NCBI RefSeq assembly: GCF_028372415.1
Contig: NC_092873.1
Span: 353,834,660-353,898,659 of the forward strand
Direction: 5' to 3'
From: Notamacropus eugenii
Taxonomy: Eukaryota > Chordata > Mammalia > Diprotodontia > Macropodidae
Length of the DNA stretch: 64,000 bases
The position numbers and the translations under genes were made by a program. This document shows, one piece after another, positions 20,901-33,163 of this stretch; positions within the stretch are counted from its first letter, which is position 1; each line of letters starts with the position of its first letter. The notes under the pieces are model-generated. The model ran no database searches. It worked only from the letters and a program-made list of their open reading frames with translations, and had not been told where the DNA came from.

Positions 20901-23045
20901 TTCTTCCAGTGAGTGCCTATACATCTCCTGGGGCAAGTTTTCTTCATGTTTTGTTCCATTACTCACCTCCCAGGGACAAATCTCTGCCTTGGTACTATCT
21001 TGTTCATGACCTTCCACCTCAGTCACTTCCCATGGACATACCTCTGCTGCTCTTCTTCCTATGCTGCCCAGTACCTGGTGGCTGTCTGTGAGGCGGCTAT
21101 TGTGTTGAGTACCTGGTTGGGTTGCAGGGCCTCCTAGGTCTGTGCTTTCCCAAGGACAGACTGCCTCTCGGTCCTGCAGCTGCTGCTCAGGCTTTTTCTG
21201 ATCAGTGACCATCATTCCTTTGGGTCCTGACTTTTCAGGAGTTCTCTTTTCCTCTTGGGACCTCCGTTCTTGATCTTGTCCAAAAGTTCCTTTACTCATG
21301 TGCCAGGGTGAGGCCTCTGCCTTTAGGCTGTCTGGTTTATCAGTTTCTAGCTCAGGGGCCTCCCATGGACATATTTCAGCTGTCCTGCTATCTGTGCCGT
21401 TAGGCAGCTGAGGACAAGTTTTAACTGGATTCTCATATCTTCCTCTTAGTTCTCTTTCTCTCCCAGGGGTTATCTCAATTGTCTCACCATCTCTGCTCTT
21501 GCTGAAAGGATCCTGTCTAGTCTGCCTTAGAGTGGCAACCTCCTTCCACTTTGCTTTCTCAGACCCATGGGAAGACCCCCTAGGCTTGCCCTCTTGTTCC
21601 TTGCTCCCCTCCTGGGAACAGCCAGCCAGCATTCTACTGGTGTGAGTGTTCTGCTGGTTCTGGATCAATTCCTCATCATCACAAGGGGCCAAAGCTGCTT
21701 GTTTGCTCACAGGTTTGGGCCGGCCTGCTCTTGCAGTTCTATTGGCTGACCCAGTACCCTCTTCAAAAGCCTTATTCTTCCCTACCCTTTCAAGACTGCC
21801 ATTTTCTTTCTCCTTGTAGCTGCTCCGGGACTTAGTTAGAGCCTTGATGGCTAGTCCTAGGCTCCGCATGGAACCCTGTTGAATGGGAGTCTTGAGGCTT
21901 TGGGATTTGGGAAAGATCCTATGTCTTTCATCATCAGTCTCATTAACATCTCCCTCTGGATGCTCTATTCCAGCCCCGTCACCTTCTGTAACCTCTTGCT
22001 TCTCCACTGCCACTGCCACAGAAAGGGCTCTAAACAGCCGGGCTCGGGCTGGGAGACGATTCTCCCCTCTATCTGTCCCAGGAGCAGGCTCCTGGGTTGT
22101 ATTTTCTGCCCTGACTGGTAGTTCTGCATTTTCCCAGGGACAAATATAGGTCAGTAAGGTGGGGTCTCGAGCTGGGGCTGGCATTGGGGGTAGGGCAGGA
22201 GCTGGAGCCAAAGTTGATGTGGGGGATAGTGTCTGTGAATCTCCTAAGCATGCCCCACCTAAAGCCAGGATGGGCGTGGAGATCTGATGCCTAATAGGCG
22301 AAGGTGGTGGCCACCTTCCCCCTGTCTCATGAAGCTTCCCAGAGGCATGGGAACTATCAACACTGCTGCTCTTGGCAGGTGATGGAGGAGGTGACAAGGA
22401 ATCTCCTCGAGTCCGCTCTAGTCGCCTGGCTGATGGCCTTCTCGCTGGGCTCCCTGCCCTTGCTTTTCGTCTTTCCTCCCGCTCGAGTGCCAGCCTATAG
22501 CTCTCTTCCAGGTAGGCTTGGCTGGCCAAGAGCAGTGCCTTCTCCCTAGAGCCAGCTACTACACTGAGTGATTTCTGCAGAGAGGGAGGCTGTGCCCGGG
22601 GAAGCCTCTCTCCCACTGCCAGGTTGTGGGCACTGGCTGACCTGAAGCCAAGCAGAGAAGGCACTTCCATGGAGTCCCGGCTTCCTCCCCTTGAAGCCTT
22701 CTTTGCCAGCTTCCTCCGGAGAAGAGAATCAAGGAGTGGTGGGTCCTGCTCCCTTCGATGGTCATAGGTGCTATGAGATTTGCGCAAAGTTGGTGATGGT
22801 CTCTCAGGTGTCTGAACCCCAGAACTGAGGAGACGCCGCCGAGAAGAACGAGGAAAGCTACCCCGACCCAGGGAGCTAGAGTCCCGACGGGCCACAGCCT
22901 CAGGGAACTCAGCCAGGCACCTCATAAAAGAGCGGCCCAATCCCCGGCGGGAGCTGCCTTTCTTCTTGGGCAGGTGTGGGTTGTTTACTGCCATCTTCTT
23001 GGTTTTATGAACCTCCAGCTGGGCATAGAGCTTCTTTAATTCATC
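17979..23045 (-). CDS. GPR179: GPR179 last coding exon 11 (CPWE-repeat cytoplasmic tail)
   Basis: Residues 682-2369 and stop TAG at 17979-17981. Acceptor TTATACAG then DELKKLYAQLEVHKTKKMA, a short coiled-coil-like start. A basic/Ser-rich region follows (RSASAHNLAVGERLPRA, KSLSVVAGSREKALLLASQA), then the CPWE region from about 22140 to 18470: 19 exact CPWE plus about eight degenerate forms (SPWH, CPRE, CPWD, HPWE, CSWE, YLWE, RPWE, YPRE). Near the C-terminus two tandem copies of a block starting SSLSVPRPL are seen. The frame is intact for 5067 nt. The CPWE tail of this family is known to take part in G-protein/RGS regulation. Confidence 0.97.
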   Translation of the reverse strand, partial: DELKKLYAQLEVHKTKKMAVNNPHLPKKKGSSRRGLGRSFMRCLAEFPEAVARRDSSSLGRGSFPRSSRRRLLSSGVQTPERPSPTLRKSHSTYDHRREQDPPLLDSLLRRKLAKKASRGGSRDSMEVPSLLGFRSASAHNLAVGERLPRAQPPSLQKSLSVVAGSREKALLLASQAYLEESYRLALEREERRKARAGSPARRPSARRLERTRGDSLSPPPSPAKSSSVDSSHASGKLHETGGRWPPPSPIRHQISTPILALGGACLGDSQTLSPTSTLAPAPALPPMPAPARDPTLLTYICPWENAELPVRAENTTQEPAPGTDRGENRLPARARLFRALSVAVAVEKQEVTEGDGAGIEHPEGDVNETDDERHRIFPKSQSLKTPIQQGSMRSLGLAIKALTKSRSSYKEKENGSLERVGKNKAFEEGTGSANRTARAGRPKPVSKQAALAPCDDEELIQNQQNTHTSRMLAGCSQEGSKEQEGKPRGSSHGSEKAKWKEVATLRQTRQDPFSKSRDGETIEITPGRERELRGRYENPVKTCPQLPNGTDSRTAEICPWEAPELETDKPDSLKAEASPWHMSKGTFGQDQERRSQEEKRTPEKSGPKGMMVTDQKKPEQQLQDREAVCPWESTDLGGPATQPGTQHNSRLTDSHQVLGSIGRRAAEVCPWEVTEVEGHEQDSTKAEICPWEVSNGTKHEENLPQEMYRHSLEEKQIFRKAMLRKDEKKLGEWESLCPWESTDFRGPSASPTQTPVTSEFSESVGNKVAEVCPWEMEEDLSSRKAEICPWEMNKTVEKGTPGQEAGELVQEKERVSGKESYGEAGHSVWKEAEKQQREAACPWEGKAPEALPPQSELAKVPGFMGNRTADICPWEALEPSISKTGSTKENTYPLEMREGEAEKRAEEQNKGECLENKGESKESTTIASKKLDELTETQEVVCPWEIASLKTDAQKTGQATVRSQVSGSTGSRAAEVCPWEVQTTSTDTVDMTWKPKDVGGEKIDLEIEVAKDSHGDTEEGLRKSGLKETAVPAQEKTERLIPEREATCPRENSDGGDSSLQIGSQVTGQLKAGFQVLSASGSRTADVCPWEVEAALSSAKAEICPWEVKEEATQKRELGKETDGESKDRGKTTEKGSSGELGGKTSKQVAKQESVCPWDDSMHSVQAPVTCQSSDSKVAEVCPWEVEEDASNKKAEICPWEVSDKTTEKGRLGQEIDEEYLKKDHAMLEKEGIFAETQHHPSREGITLSAARESICPWEDSDSEGLSIQADTQGTVSSQNLGGVGSRVIQVHPWEATEPQVDVPGCNVAEICSWEVSKEPTEKVTERQDHGRESQEEKRKPSKKSDTQAVTVTTHKKQGKLIRQQETVYLWESTDLGDDPHDTAEPKVGSQVYEGIEGKMSPSKVEDPQPIGKTEICPWEKSKGAEGTDVEFQGLKGKICRKGSSRETGEHISETEKLSQEVCPWERTDPGGDFLQPEKTKVPCQGSMGSITAEVRPWEGMELGGNKQEGVLAEIYPREGTGALPMNPAPQASEETEAEIPLSVQEKQSSLSVPRPLLPESKISIPEVTVSSFESEPQNVPEEKPEAAPISKTSIQEVKGQPSSLSVPRPLGFFPESKVSVPKVTVSSFEGDSGSQNVLEGKPEAGPTSETSIQEVKDQQLFSSSEGQGTVSPEGQISDSTSPTVSP

Positions 23046-26000
23046 CTGTATAAGCAGGTAGGATAATTTAGTTAAAGATGAAATACAACACACAGGTGTA
23101 CCCTGTCCCTTTTCTCCTCTCTCTAAATCAGAACTCCATTCAGCACCTGCCTTCATATAAGCGCTTAAATGGCAAAATCCTCCCTCCACTAAGCCAAATT
23201 TCTTCCAATTTTTGCTTGAAATTTCTTCTATAAAGCCTTCCCTGGCTAACCGCCACTAACTTCTGATAGCTGTTTGACAGAAGGTCCATCCCAGTTTGAA
23301 CTCAGCTCATACAATCATCATTCACCGAGCTTGTAACATAGCAGAAGGAGCTCTTGACCCAGGAGTCTGGAAAGATGAGTCCTAGCCCCAGGTTTAGTGG
23401 CGATGACTGTGGCCTCAGGCACTTTACTCCTAGATCTCAATTCCTCCCTCTTCAAAAAGAATAATAACTACCTTCTTGGGTAGGTTAGGAGTCAGGGTAA
23501 TTAATTTCATTGCAGATTGGTAGCCTTTAGCCTTAGGGAATTACCTGAGTTATTGTGAGAATGGCATAATAGATGTGAAAATACTTCGAACAAGATTTAA
23601 TGGACTCTTATATTGCTATCAAATGGTCCCCATTTTAATGACACCCTAACTTCAATAACAATGACCTGTGTTCTTTGAGCAAAGAACTGGTTTAAACGAA
23701 CTAGTATAGCAATAGAAAGGATAAGAAGTGAGATCTTGAGAAGAACTTGGCTGTTGGATATAGGAGGGAGTGATGGAGGAATCATCCAGCAGCCAGACTT
23801 AACTTCAATGTGAGGCATACGTGGTTGGTACTTTTGCTGGGGGCGTTGGGGTGAAGCCTAGCCACTAATGACTTTGCATTGAGAAGAAATCAGGAGAGTA
23901 GGAAGCGCTTGGAGGGATAAGGTATTTGAGTGTAGAGCAACAGGGAAAGGGAACCTGGGTGACTCAGTTGCTTACTATGCCAGTTCTGAATAGCTAACAT
24001 CAAAGGGAGATAAGGAGAGCTGTACACACCCGAATGTCTCCAGGGTCAAGGCTGCATTCACTCCAGCCAGAAGCAATGCTGCTGTTGAGGCAGGAGCCTG
24101 ATCTTTGCAGGTCCAGCTCATCCTCATAGACCTCAGCTGCAATCTCCTCCCGGGGAGGGACCCCTGGGGTCAGGAACTATAGTTGATAGAATAGAGAGAA
24201 GAAGCTTTCCTTCCCTGTTCTAGTGTCTTCCCTCCTCCCCTATGTTCCCTTTGCCCCATTTTCCTTTGATCTTCAGATGACTCTAGGAAGAATCAAGCTA
24301 TAGGCTTGAGTTGGGACCTTCTTAAGAGCAGTCTCTCCATTAGGAACAGCCTTGTTTTTTCAGATCCTACCTGAAATATCACCATCACACTTGACCCAAG
24401 GGTCTTCAAGACTTCATAACTTTTTTCCCCCAAGTATTAGAAGGACATAGGGGTAGGGATTGTTTTCCCCTTCCATCAGATGCTCCTTGTCTTTATACCA
24501 CCTTCCTTATTTTATCTTTACCCTGTACTAGGATGGGGCAGGGGCCAGAAGGTGGGTGGGAGCCTAGTGGCTTCAACAGGACAAATATATCAACTCTGAG
24601 GTTGGGGTGACTTCATTCTCTCAAATCCCCCAGGGAGAAAAAATAAGAGAATGCGAGGAGGGAGGTAAGCCAGCTGGCACAATACCTTAGGGACAAAGAG
24701 CAGAGCCAGAGTCGTTGTGACTGTACCATGGGTGTGGATAAAGAAGAGAAGTAGGGTCCAGTCTGGATGTAAGGAGGGGACCAAGATAAACCTGTGAATG
24801 GAGTGAGAACTTGGAGCTATAGAGATAAACAGACTCTATATCTCCCCTCCCCTCCCCTCCCAACCCACCCCCAGTGTTGCATTGTTTTCTTGTCCTCCAA
24901 CTCTGAAAGCTGGGAAGCAACATATTGGGCATGGGAGTGCCCCATATTTTGCATATCTTACTAGAAACTTTCCTTCAAGACTTAACTTAAGTTCCATGTC
25001 TATGAAGCCTTCTAGACTATTCCAGAAGACTGGAATAAATGACCCAGCCCTCCTAATTTGACTTTCCCTTTGAATTACATTTAGTTTGTGCTATTTGATA
25101 CAGTACTTAATTGTATGTTCTTGTGTTGATCATCATTATTTTACGTATCTCCTCACCTCAAATAGAATTGAGGAAGTATTCTCACCTGGCTGCATGGAAG
25201 GCAGCAGAGACCAGAAGCTCATTGTGTAGAGCGATACCCATGTAGCGTGGCTCATGAAAGGCAGAGGGCACTGCCCGAGTGGCATAACAGAGGAAACTGC
25301 CCCAACAGAGGAGGAGCATCTCAGCTTGGAGGGAAAAAGAGTCAGAGGCTGGGACACATTTGTCAACAACTGTGATCAAAGTATCTAGTCCCCTTCTACA
25401 GAGGTGTGTGTATGGTGGGAGGGGGAAATGGGGAGGGGAGCAACACTGAGGAGGATAAGATGGGGGACATTAAGGAGGAAAAAGGCTGAGATGAGACTGA
25501 CACTGAGGGAAGAAGGGGAGGTTGAAGGATTTGGAGAGGGGTTCATGCTGGGAACAGGAAGAGAGCATCTCACCCACAACCATGATATAGTCCCAGCGAT
25601 CATAGTGGCAGAGATAAAAGTGACGGCCAGCAGATGTGTGACCACGAATAACCAGGGGTGCATGCTGGGGCCCCCTTTCCAGAGTGCCCACGGTCCAGGC
25701 TGCCAGGAAACACAGAACCAGGAGTAAAAGAAGCCCAAGACGCCTCAGCAGCCGGCTACTGCTCAGGTGAGGCCCCCGCTGGGCTGTTCTGGACAGGAAC
25801 AGTTGGAGTACTCTGTAGGGGAAGGAGGAGGTAGAGTTAACAGTGATGGGAGAGGTCTGAGGGCAGAGGGGTAGATTATAGGGTAATGGGGAGGGGCTTG
25901 AGGACCAAGGGGTGGATTATGTAGTGATAAAGCGTAGTGATGGAGTCAGTAAAACAGGATGATAGTCCTGGGGTCAACATATGAGAAAATGCTCAACAAA

Positions 26001-29000
26001 TGAGAAGTGCAAGAAATGAGTTGGGACCTGGGGTTGTGCTTTCTGATGAGTATAGGCACCGGAAGACTAGGTTGGGGGAGCTGGAGCTGGAGCTGGGGTG
26101 GTCTTTGCCCTCTGGCACTACCTGTATAGCTTAAGAGTGATGGTTCCATAGACAGTGACGAAGCCAAGTAGGCGCACCCACCGAAGAACTATGCATCGGA
26201 ATATGCTTGGCTTAAAGTAGAGGATAAAGACCTGAGGCAGACAGGGTGGAGAGTCAGGATCAGTGACAGCTATTGTTAACCTCTAGTTTGAGGGTTTTTT
26301 TCTCTTTGTCCCACTGTTGGCAGTTCCATCCCTTCACAGTTTGCGATAGTCTAAAGGAATCCCCCCCATGATCGTTTTTAGCTGCCTGGAGATGGGGAGA
26401 TTGTTTAGAACAAGGAACACAGGGAGAAGCAGAATCCTAAGGAGGTGGTAAAGACTGTAGGAAAAGGGAAGGGACATGAATACCTAAGCAGTCAGGGAGA
26501 AGTGAGGGAAGAACCTAGGGGGCTAGAGTACCCAGGCCCTGACCATAAACTCACAGGGAAGTAGAGCAACAGAGATCCGAAGAGGATGGTCTCCAGTAAT
26601 ATGACCCCAGATGCTCGGATCGTCTGCAAGCCCCAGAAAAGAAGAAAGTTTCTGTGAGCAGGCATGGCACTGGGTAAGGATGGATTGGGGCTCTCACTTT
26701 TACTTCATTCAGTAGTATCCTCCCACCAAAATATCCTCAGCCTACACCCATGGCTCTGCTCCTGTCATTAACTCCAGTGAGGTGATGAGCAGTTTGAGCA
26801 CTGGCCTAAAGTTAAGGAGACCTGATTTTAAATCCTGCCCCAGACACTTCTAGCTGTGTGACCCTGGGCTGTGTGACTTAACTGATGCCTGCCTCAGTTT
26901 CCTTGACTGTATAAAATAGGGATAATAATCACATCTACTTCACAGAGTTGTGAATGAAATATTTGTAAAGCACTTGACATGTAATAGGTGCTTAATGCTT
27001 GTACTCTTCCCTTCCCTACCCTCTTACTTCCCAGTCACACTTCTGGTCCATCCTTATTGTCATCAGCAGTCCTCTCCCCATAATTCCATTTTTTCCACCT
27101 CTAGACCCAGTCCCACCAAGTCACAGCACTGATAGCTTGGCCTCTAACTCCCTACTCTTCCCAGATTGGACAACACTGATCTCATCTGGACATGGGCTTA
27201 TTCAAACAGCATGACTCACTGCTAGGGAGACCCAGAGAAAATGTGGCTTGTTGGGAGTATGATGTTGGAAAAGGGGATTTTGATAAGGAAGAACTCAGGC
27301 TTGCCTTGCTCCTGCGGCAGTGGTAGGAAATCAGCATGCTGAGAAAGACGGCCAACATGCAGCAGGCTTGGCAAACCAACACAGCTGCTCTGAGCACCTG
27401 TGTCTCCTCCACCAAGCACGGCGTGGCATCCACACAGTTGGCACAGCCTTCTGGGCATGGATGGCATCGAAGCAATTGGCTGGAACTGCCTCGGAGAGCC
27501 CTGTACTGCCCCATGGGCTCTGCATTGCTCTCACCTTCCCCTGTAAGAAAGGCTCCAAGAATGTGAAGGAGAGGTGCTGGGCATGAGTCCCCCACCTTCA
27601 GGGGCACCTCCCCCTACCCACTATCATGGGGCCACCCTATTTCCCCTTCCTTTCGGCAGGCAGTGGTCAATTCAATTCAGTAAATGTTTGTAAAGGGCCT
27701 ACTATGTGCAAGGCACTGGAATTTTTTTAATTTAATTTTTTAATTTAATAAAATTGTTATAAAAATTTCCATGGAGCTATTTTAGACAACAGAAGTGGAG
27801 GAGAGTGCCCTAGATCCCTGCTGATCCGTATGTGATTTGACCTCCAAAGATACACACGTTTTCTTATCCGGCCTTTTTGCCCTTTCCCAACCCCTCCTTT
27901 GGTTCCCACAGGAACTTCAGGCTCTTCCCCTTTTTCCTTCACCCAGGATGTGATCCCAGCTTCTACTCCTTTCTCCCCCACAGTGCTTTCTCAGTCAATA
28001 AACATTTATTAAATGCCTACACCAGCCAAACTCCAGGTATACAAAAAGAGGTAAAAGACAATCCCTACCCTCAAAGAGCTTAAGTCCAACATGGGAGACA
28101 ACATGAAAACAAATCTATACAAAGAAAGTCATAGGCAGGATAAATAAGAAATAGTTAACAGAAGGAAGTACTAGAATTGAAGCTTCCAATGAAAAAAAGC
28201 AGGGGGAGAAGTGGAGGAGTTTAGTTGGGACTTTTTGGAAGTCAGAATGGTCGTCAGTAGGCAAAACTGAGGAGGGAAAGTGTTCCAAGCATGGTTGAGA
28301 TTAGGTGGCTCCAACCTGGGAAAAAAAGACACTATTGGCAAGATCTGAGGTACCTACCCATGAGGAGATTTGGTCCATAGAAGCCTGGTCGGCAGCGGCA
28401 GAGGTAGAGGCCAAGGATGAAGCCATGACTCTTCAGGGGAACACACTGCAAAGAGAGTAAAACTCTGCATTGGTATGGGAAGTGGAAATTTCCTGGTGGA
28501 GTCTTTTTTTCTCTAGATAACTCCCCTTCTCCCTTCCACTGCCTCACCACCACCACCACCACCACCACCACCACACACACACACAGAGGAGTACCATCAA
28601 GATCCAACTGCTGTGTAGGGAATCCTTTCTTCCCCAGTCATATTTCCCCTTTCCTCCCCTGTATATCTTCTGTCCCTGCCTGTGACCTGAAGATTAGGAA
28701 TCAGGGGCAGTCATTTGTCTTCCTTATAAAGGAAGCCTCTCTCTCATTTCAGTGGGTCCCTTTTGTTCTTTCCCCCCAAATCCAACCCCCTTGGCACTCT
28801 AGTGCCCTAGGCAGGGACCTAGGGTACTCTCCTCCACTTCCCACTCCCTGGGACCCGCAGGGGTAAATAACTTCCCCTTTCTGGAGCCATATGGCTTCAG
28901 TGAAAGACTGCACACCCCATCAGAAGTGATGCCAGGAGAGTGAGAGGTCAAGGCCAGACTTTTATTTTGCCTCCATTCCTCAGTCTGTCCAAGATAAGGA

Positions 29001-32000
29001 AGGACTAAGATCAAGTCTGATAGATGATCAAAGTTATCCCCAAATCTAAATCTTCATCTCCAACCTCTGTCTAGAGTTTTACTTTCATTTTCCACCTTAC
29101 AAAAGTCAAGGAATAAATGTTGACTTCTCCTTTCTCAAAATGCTTACCTGTCCCTCTCTCTAACCCTTGCTCATCTTTGACTCTTCCCTCTTTCTTATCT
29201 CCTATAATCATTCTGTTGCCAAGTCCTCTGTATTCTATTATCACACTATCATCTCTCTCCTCACTCTGCCCTAATTCAGACTCATCATTTTGTTTTTTCT
29301 AAGCAACAGAAATAATCTGCCTGCTTCCTTTCACCAGTTTATCCCCTTCTAATTCAATTCAATTCAGTAAATGCTTGTGAAGGGCCTACTATGTGCAAGG
29401 TACTGGAATTTTTTTTTTTAATTTAAATTCAATTTATTATTAAATTGAATTTAAATGGAGGAATTGAAAGGGTAGCTTTGGGAGGCTGGACAGGAATTAG
29501 GAGTCCTTGAATGAGGAAATGTTCTCACCCAGCTGCATAGAAGGCATTTAGAATTTTCTGCTAGGGGATAAAACATGTAATCAGATAATAAATATGAGGC
29601 CATGTGAAGAGGAAGTAAACACTGACAACCAGGGGATTGGGAAAGGCTTCCCATGGCAACTGGCAAATGAGCCTTGAAGGAAGCTAAGTCTTCTAGGAGG
29701 TAGACGGAGAATGGAGTATATTCTAGATATGATGAAACAGCTTGTGTATGGCATTACAATAGGAGAATGCAAGTTCAGAGAACAGTTTAGTAGGACAATT
29801 TTTCTTAAGCATAGATTTTATTATTATAATAATATAAAGATGATGATAATAATAGTGTATCATAGTAAATAGAACCTTGAACATGGAATCAGGAAAGCCT
29901 GAGTTCAGATCCTGCTGAAGAGTCTTATTAGCCATCTGACCCTAGTCAAGTTACTTATCCTCTCTGTGCCTCAGTTTCCTCCTCTGTAACGTATGGAGTA
30001 ATACTAGCACCTACCTCCCAAGACTATTATGAAGATCAAATAAAAAAATACGTGTTAAGTGCTTTGTGAACTTTAAGGCACTGTTAGCTACTATCATGTT
30101 AGCTAATGATTATTAATCTAGCATCGTCCTACCACTGTATCTTTGTACAGCCTGTTCCTCCATGGCTGCAATGTCTTCCCTCCTTACCTCCAGCTCTTAG
30201 AATTTTCAGCTTCCTTCTAGAGTGAGCCCATTTGCCACTTCTTAAGGGGAAGACTTTTTTGATTGCCAGAATTGGTTAATACCCTCTTCTTGCACTTATT
30301 ATTAGTATATGTTATTACATTATCCTGCATTTATTATTCATTTGCATGTTATGATGTACATGTGTGAAAGTAATATGAAGTAAGGCAGGAAAGGTATACT
30401 GGAAGCAATTTTTTAAGGGGCTTTAAATACCAGGTTGAAAAGTTTCTATTTTATCCTAGAGGCAAAAGGGCAAGCCACTGAAGATTTTTGAGAAGGGGAG
30501 TGAAGCACTCAGAACTACACTTTAGGAAGATTATTTTGGCAGTTGTGTAGGAGATGGATTAGAGACAGGAAGACTAAAAAGCAGAAAGGAAAAATTAGAA
30601 AATTATTATGATAACCCAGATGAAAGGTAATGGGGACCTTCCATGGGATAGGAGGGTGTGTATGCTCATGTGAGTCCAGAAAAGGGGACAAATTTGAGAG
30701 CTATAGTGGAAGCAGCATCTATAAGATTTGGGCAGGTAACTAGAGTACAGGAGGAAGAAGAGTCCTGAGCTTGTGAACCTGGGGGACCAGAAGAAATAGA
30801 AAAATCAGGAGCATTTTGATTCTTAGATCCCTTACAGACATCCATATGGGGAGTTGACTCCAAATCACTTTTCCAGTTGTAGCTTACATTACTCTCCTTG
30901 TTTCTGTCGTAGTCAAACAGAACTGCTCACCATTTCGCCTTCTCATCTTACCTCTATGTTTTCTATGATCTTGTTCATAATGACCTTGTCTGGAATGTAC
31001 CTTTTCCCTTGCCTTGAAATCACTTCTTTTCCTCAAGGATCGGTTCTGTCAATCTCCTTAATGAAAGCCCCCCTGATTTCCCCAAAAGAAAACAGTCTTT
31101 TTCATATCAATATTCTCATTCTGTCTTGACTTCTATTTTTCACTTGCATATTCTGTATTGTCATTATTTGTGTCTTTCCCTCCATTAGATTGGAAACCAC
31201 TTGAGAGTACATTGCATATAATAGGTATCTTTTAAATTGAAGTTGGTGAAATAATGCAGCAGGATAGAACTGGGAGAGTCTTTGCCCAACTTCTGACATT
31301 ATCCCAAAAGAGAAATAAATGATAGGAGAGAAAAAGAGAAAAGAAAGGGAAGAAATTGTATTCTCATTGACTCATTGGGTAAAGAAATCGAGATCATAGT
31401 AAAAACTGTGTCCTTGTCTTAGCCACTTGCTTTCCATAGAATTTGGCTGTTATCTATTGCTAAGGAGAGTTATCCAGTCGTCTCACACATTGGAGACTAC
31501 AGATGTCCCCCAAATATGGATGATTCAGAATCAGTCCATCCCCTTTCTTGAAGAAACCACTTGAATCACACACCCTACAGGTGAGTCAGATCATCTTTGT
31601 AAAGGAAAGGTAATTCCAAGCATCCCCACCAAATGTATACCCACTCTAGTTAGCACAGAACTCTGTAATGTCTTTGCTTTTCCAGAAAATAAAGTGTGTA
31701 TGTATTTTGGGGCACTCACTCTTGGGAGGACACACTGTATGTGAGTACACACCCTTATCTCTATTGCATTGTAGAGACATCTCCATTGGAATGAAGACCT
31801 TGAGTTGACTTCTGTCCAAGGCAGATGTGAGATTTCCTAGAATCACGGATCATAGATTTTGAACCGGGAGAGAACTTAATCTGAACCCTACATTTTATAG
31901 ATGAGGAAACTGAGGCCCAAAGAGGTTAAACAATTGGTTTGAGAGTCACAAAGACAGAAAATGGCAAAGCTGGGATTTGAGCCCAGGTCTCCTGACTCAA

Positions 32001-33121
32001 AATCAATTAATCAACAAGCATTTATTAAGTACCAACTCTGTTCTGGGCACTGTTCTGATTGCAAAGGATATGAAGACAATCCACCCCTTCTTGGAATCAA
32101 TACTCTTCCTCTATATCATGTTTATTCAGAATAAATATGAGGTAGATCTTTGGAATTCCTGGACTTCCTCTCTGGAGCTGCAGTGGTGATCATCAATCAT
32201 CACCTCTTCTCAGCTCCACTCCATTACTCATAATGCCTCAGTATTGATGTCTGTAGTTGCCAATCTGTTCTTTTATCCTTTTCTCTGCATCTCTCTCTAT
32301 AGTCTGTTTTTTGTCCCCCAGCCACCAGGAGTGTCCCTGGTAAGGAACAGACCCTGAAGCATGGAGAGAGAGAGAGAGAGTATGCATCAAACACATGGGC
32401 AGCTTTAGGGGAAATATGTGGGGACAGAGCACAAATGGGCTCCCTTGAAATCCTCTCCCCCGTTCCCCACTGGACACTCTGGTCCCATCACTATGGTCTC
32501 AGTTCAAACCGTGGGAGCAGAGATTTCAGCTTGTTTCTGCTGCTTCTGGTGGTGTAGGTGATGGGAAAAGGAAATGGGACATGAACTGAAATCCTGGGAT
32601 AAGGAGTTCCCCCCCCCCCATACACACACATATCCATCCACCCCAACCCCAATCTGTCCATACCTGGGTGCTATTGAGGTCACACTGGTGTGTATTGGAA
32701 AACCAGCCAGGGCCAGTGGCACATTGATCAATATCCACACTCTGAAGATCCACATCCATCTGCACCAACCCCCTGAAGCAGAAAGGGTGTGGAATGGGAC
32801 ACCTTCCTCCTGGCCATGCTTCTGAGAGAGAGTCCTTTCCCTAGCAGGGACATAACTCTCCCCAATAAAGCTCTATACCCCCTAACCCTACCCCTCCCTC
32901 AGCTTTTCTGCTGCTTTGATGGCTCTCTAAGGTCTCTGATGAGTTTGGAGATGGAAGGAGAATTTTGACTGTGACAGATAGAAATGAGCTGTAAGCTCCT
33001 TTTCCCAGGCCATGTCTAGGGAAAAGGAGGAATCTAAGTCTGGTGGAATTGGGCACCACCAATGGGAGGGGCTCAGTCTGGAGAACTGGAATTCTGTCAA
33101 GAAAGTATTTACACATTTATT

Positions 33122-33163
<42 letters not shown>

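Noticed and set aside
18541-22549. Many + strand frames of 60-90 aa antisense to GPR179 exon 11
   Set aside because: Antisense shadows of the CPWE-repeat coding sequence; their similarity to each other simply mirrors the repeat.
28545-33162. Repeated triplet and dinucleotide arrays as possible CRISPR-like arrays
   Set aside because: Pure microsatellites without spacer structure, in an animal genome.
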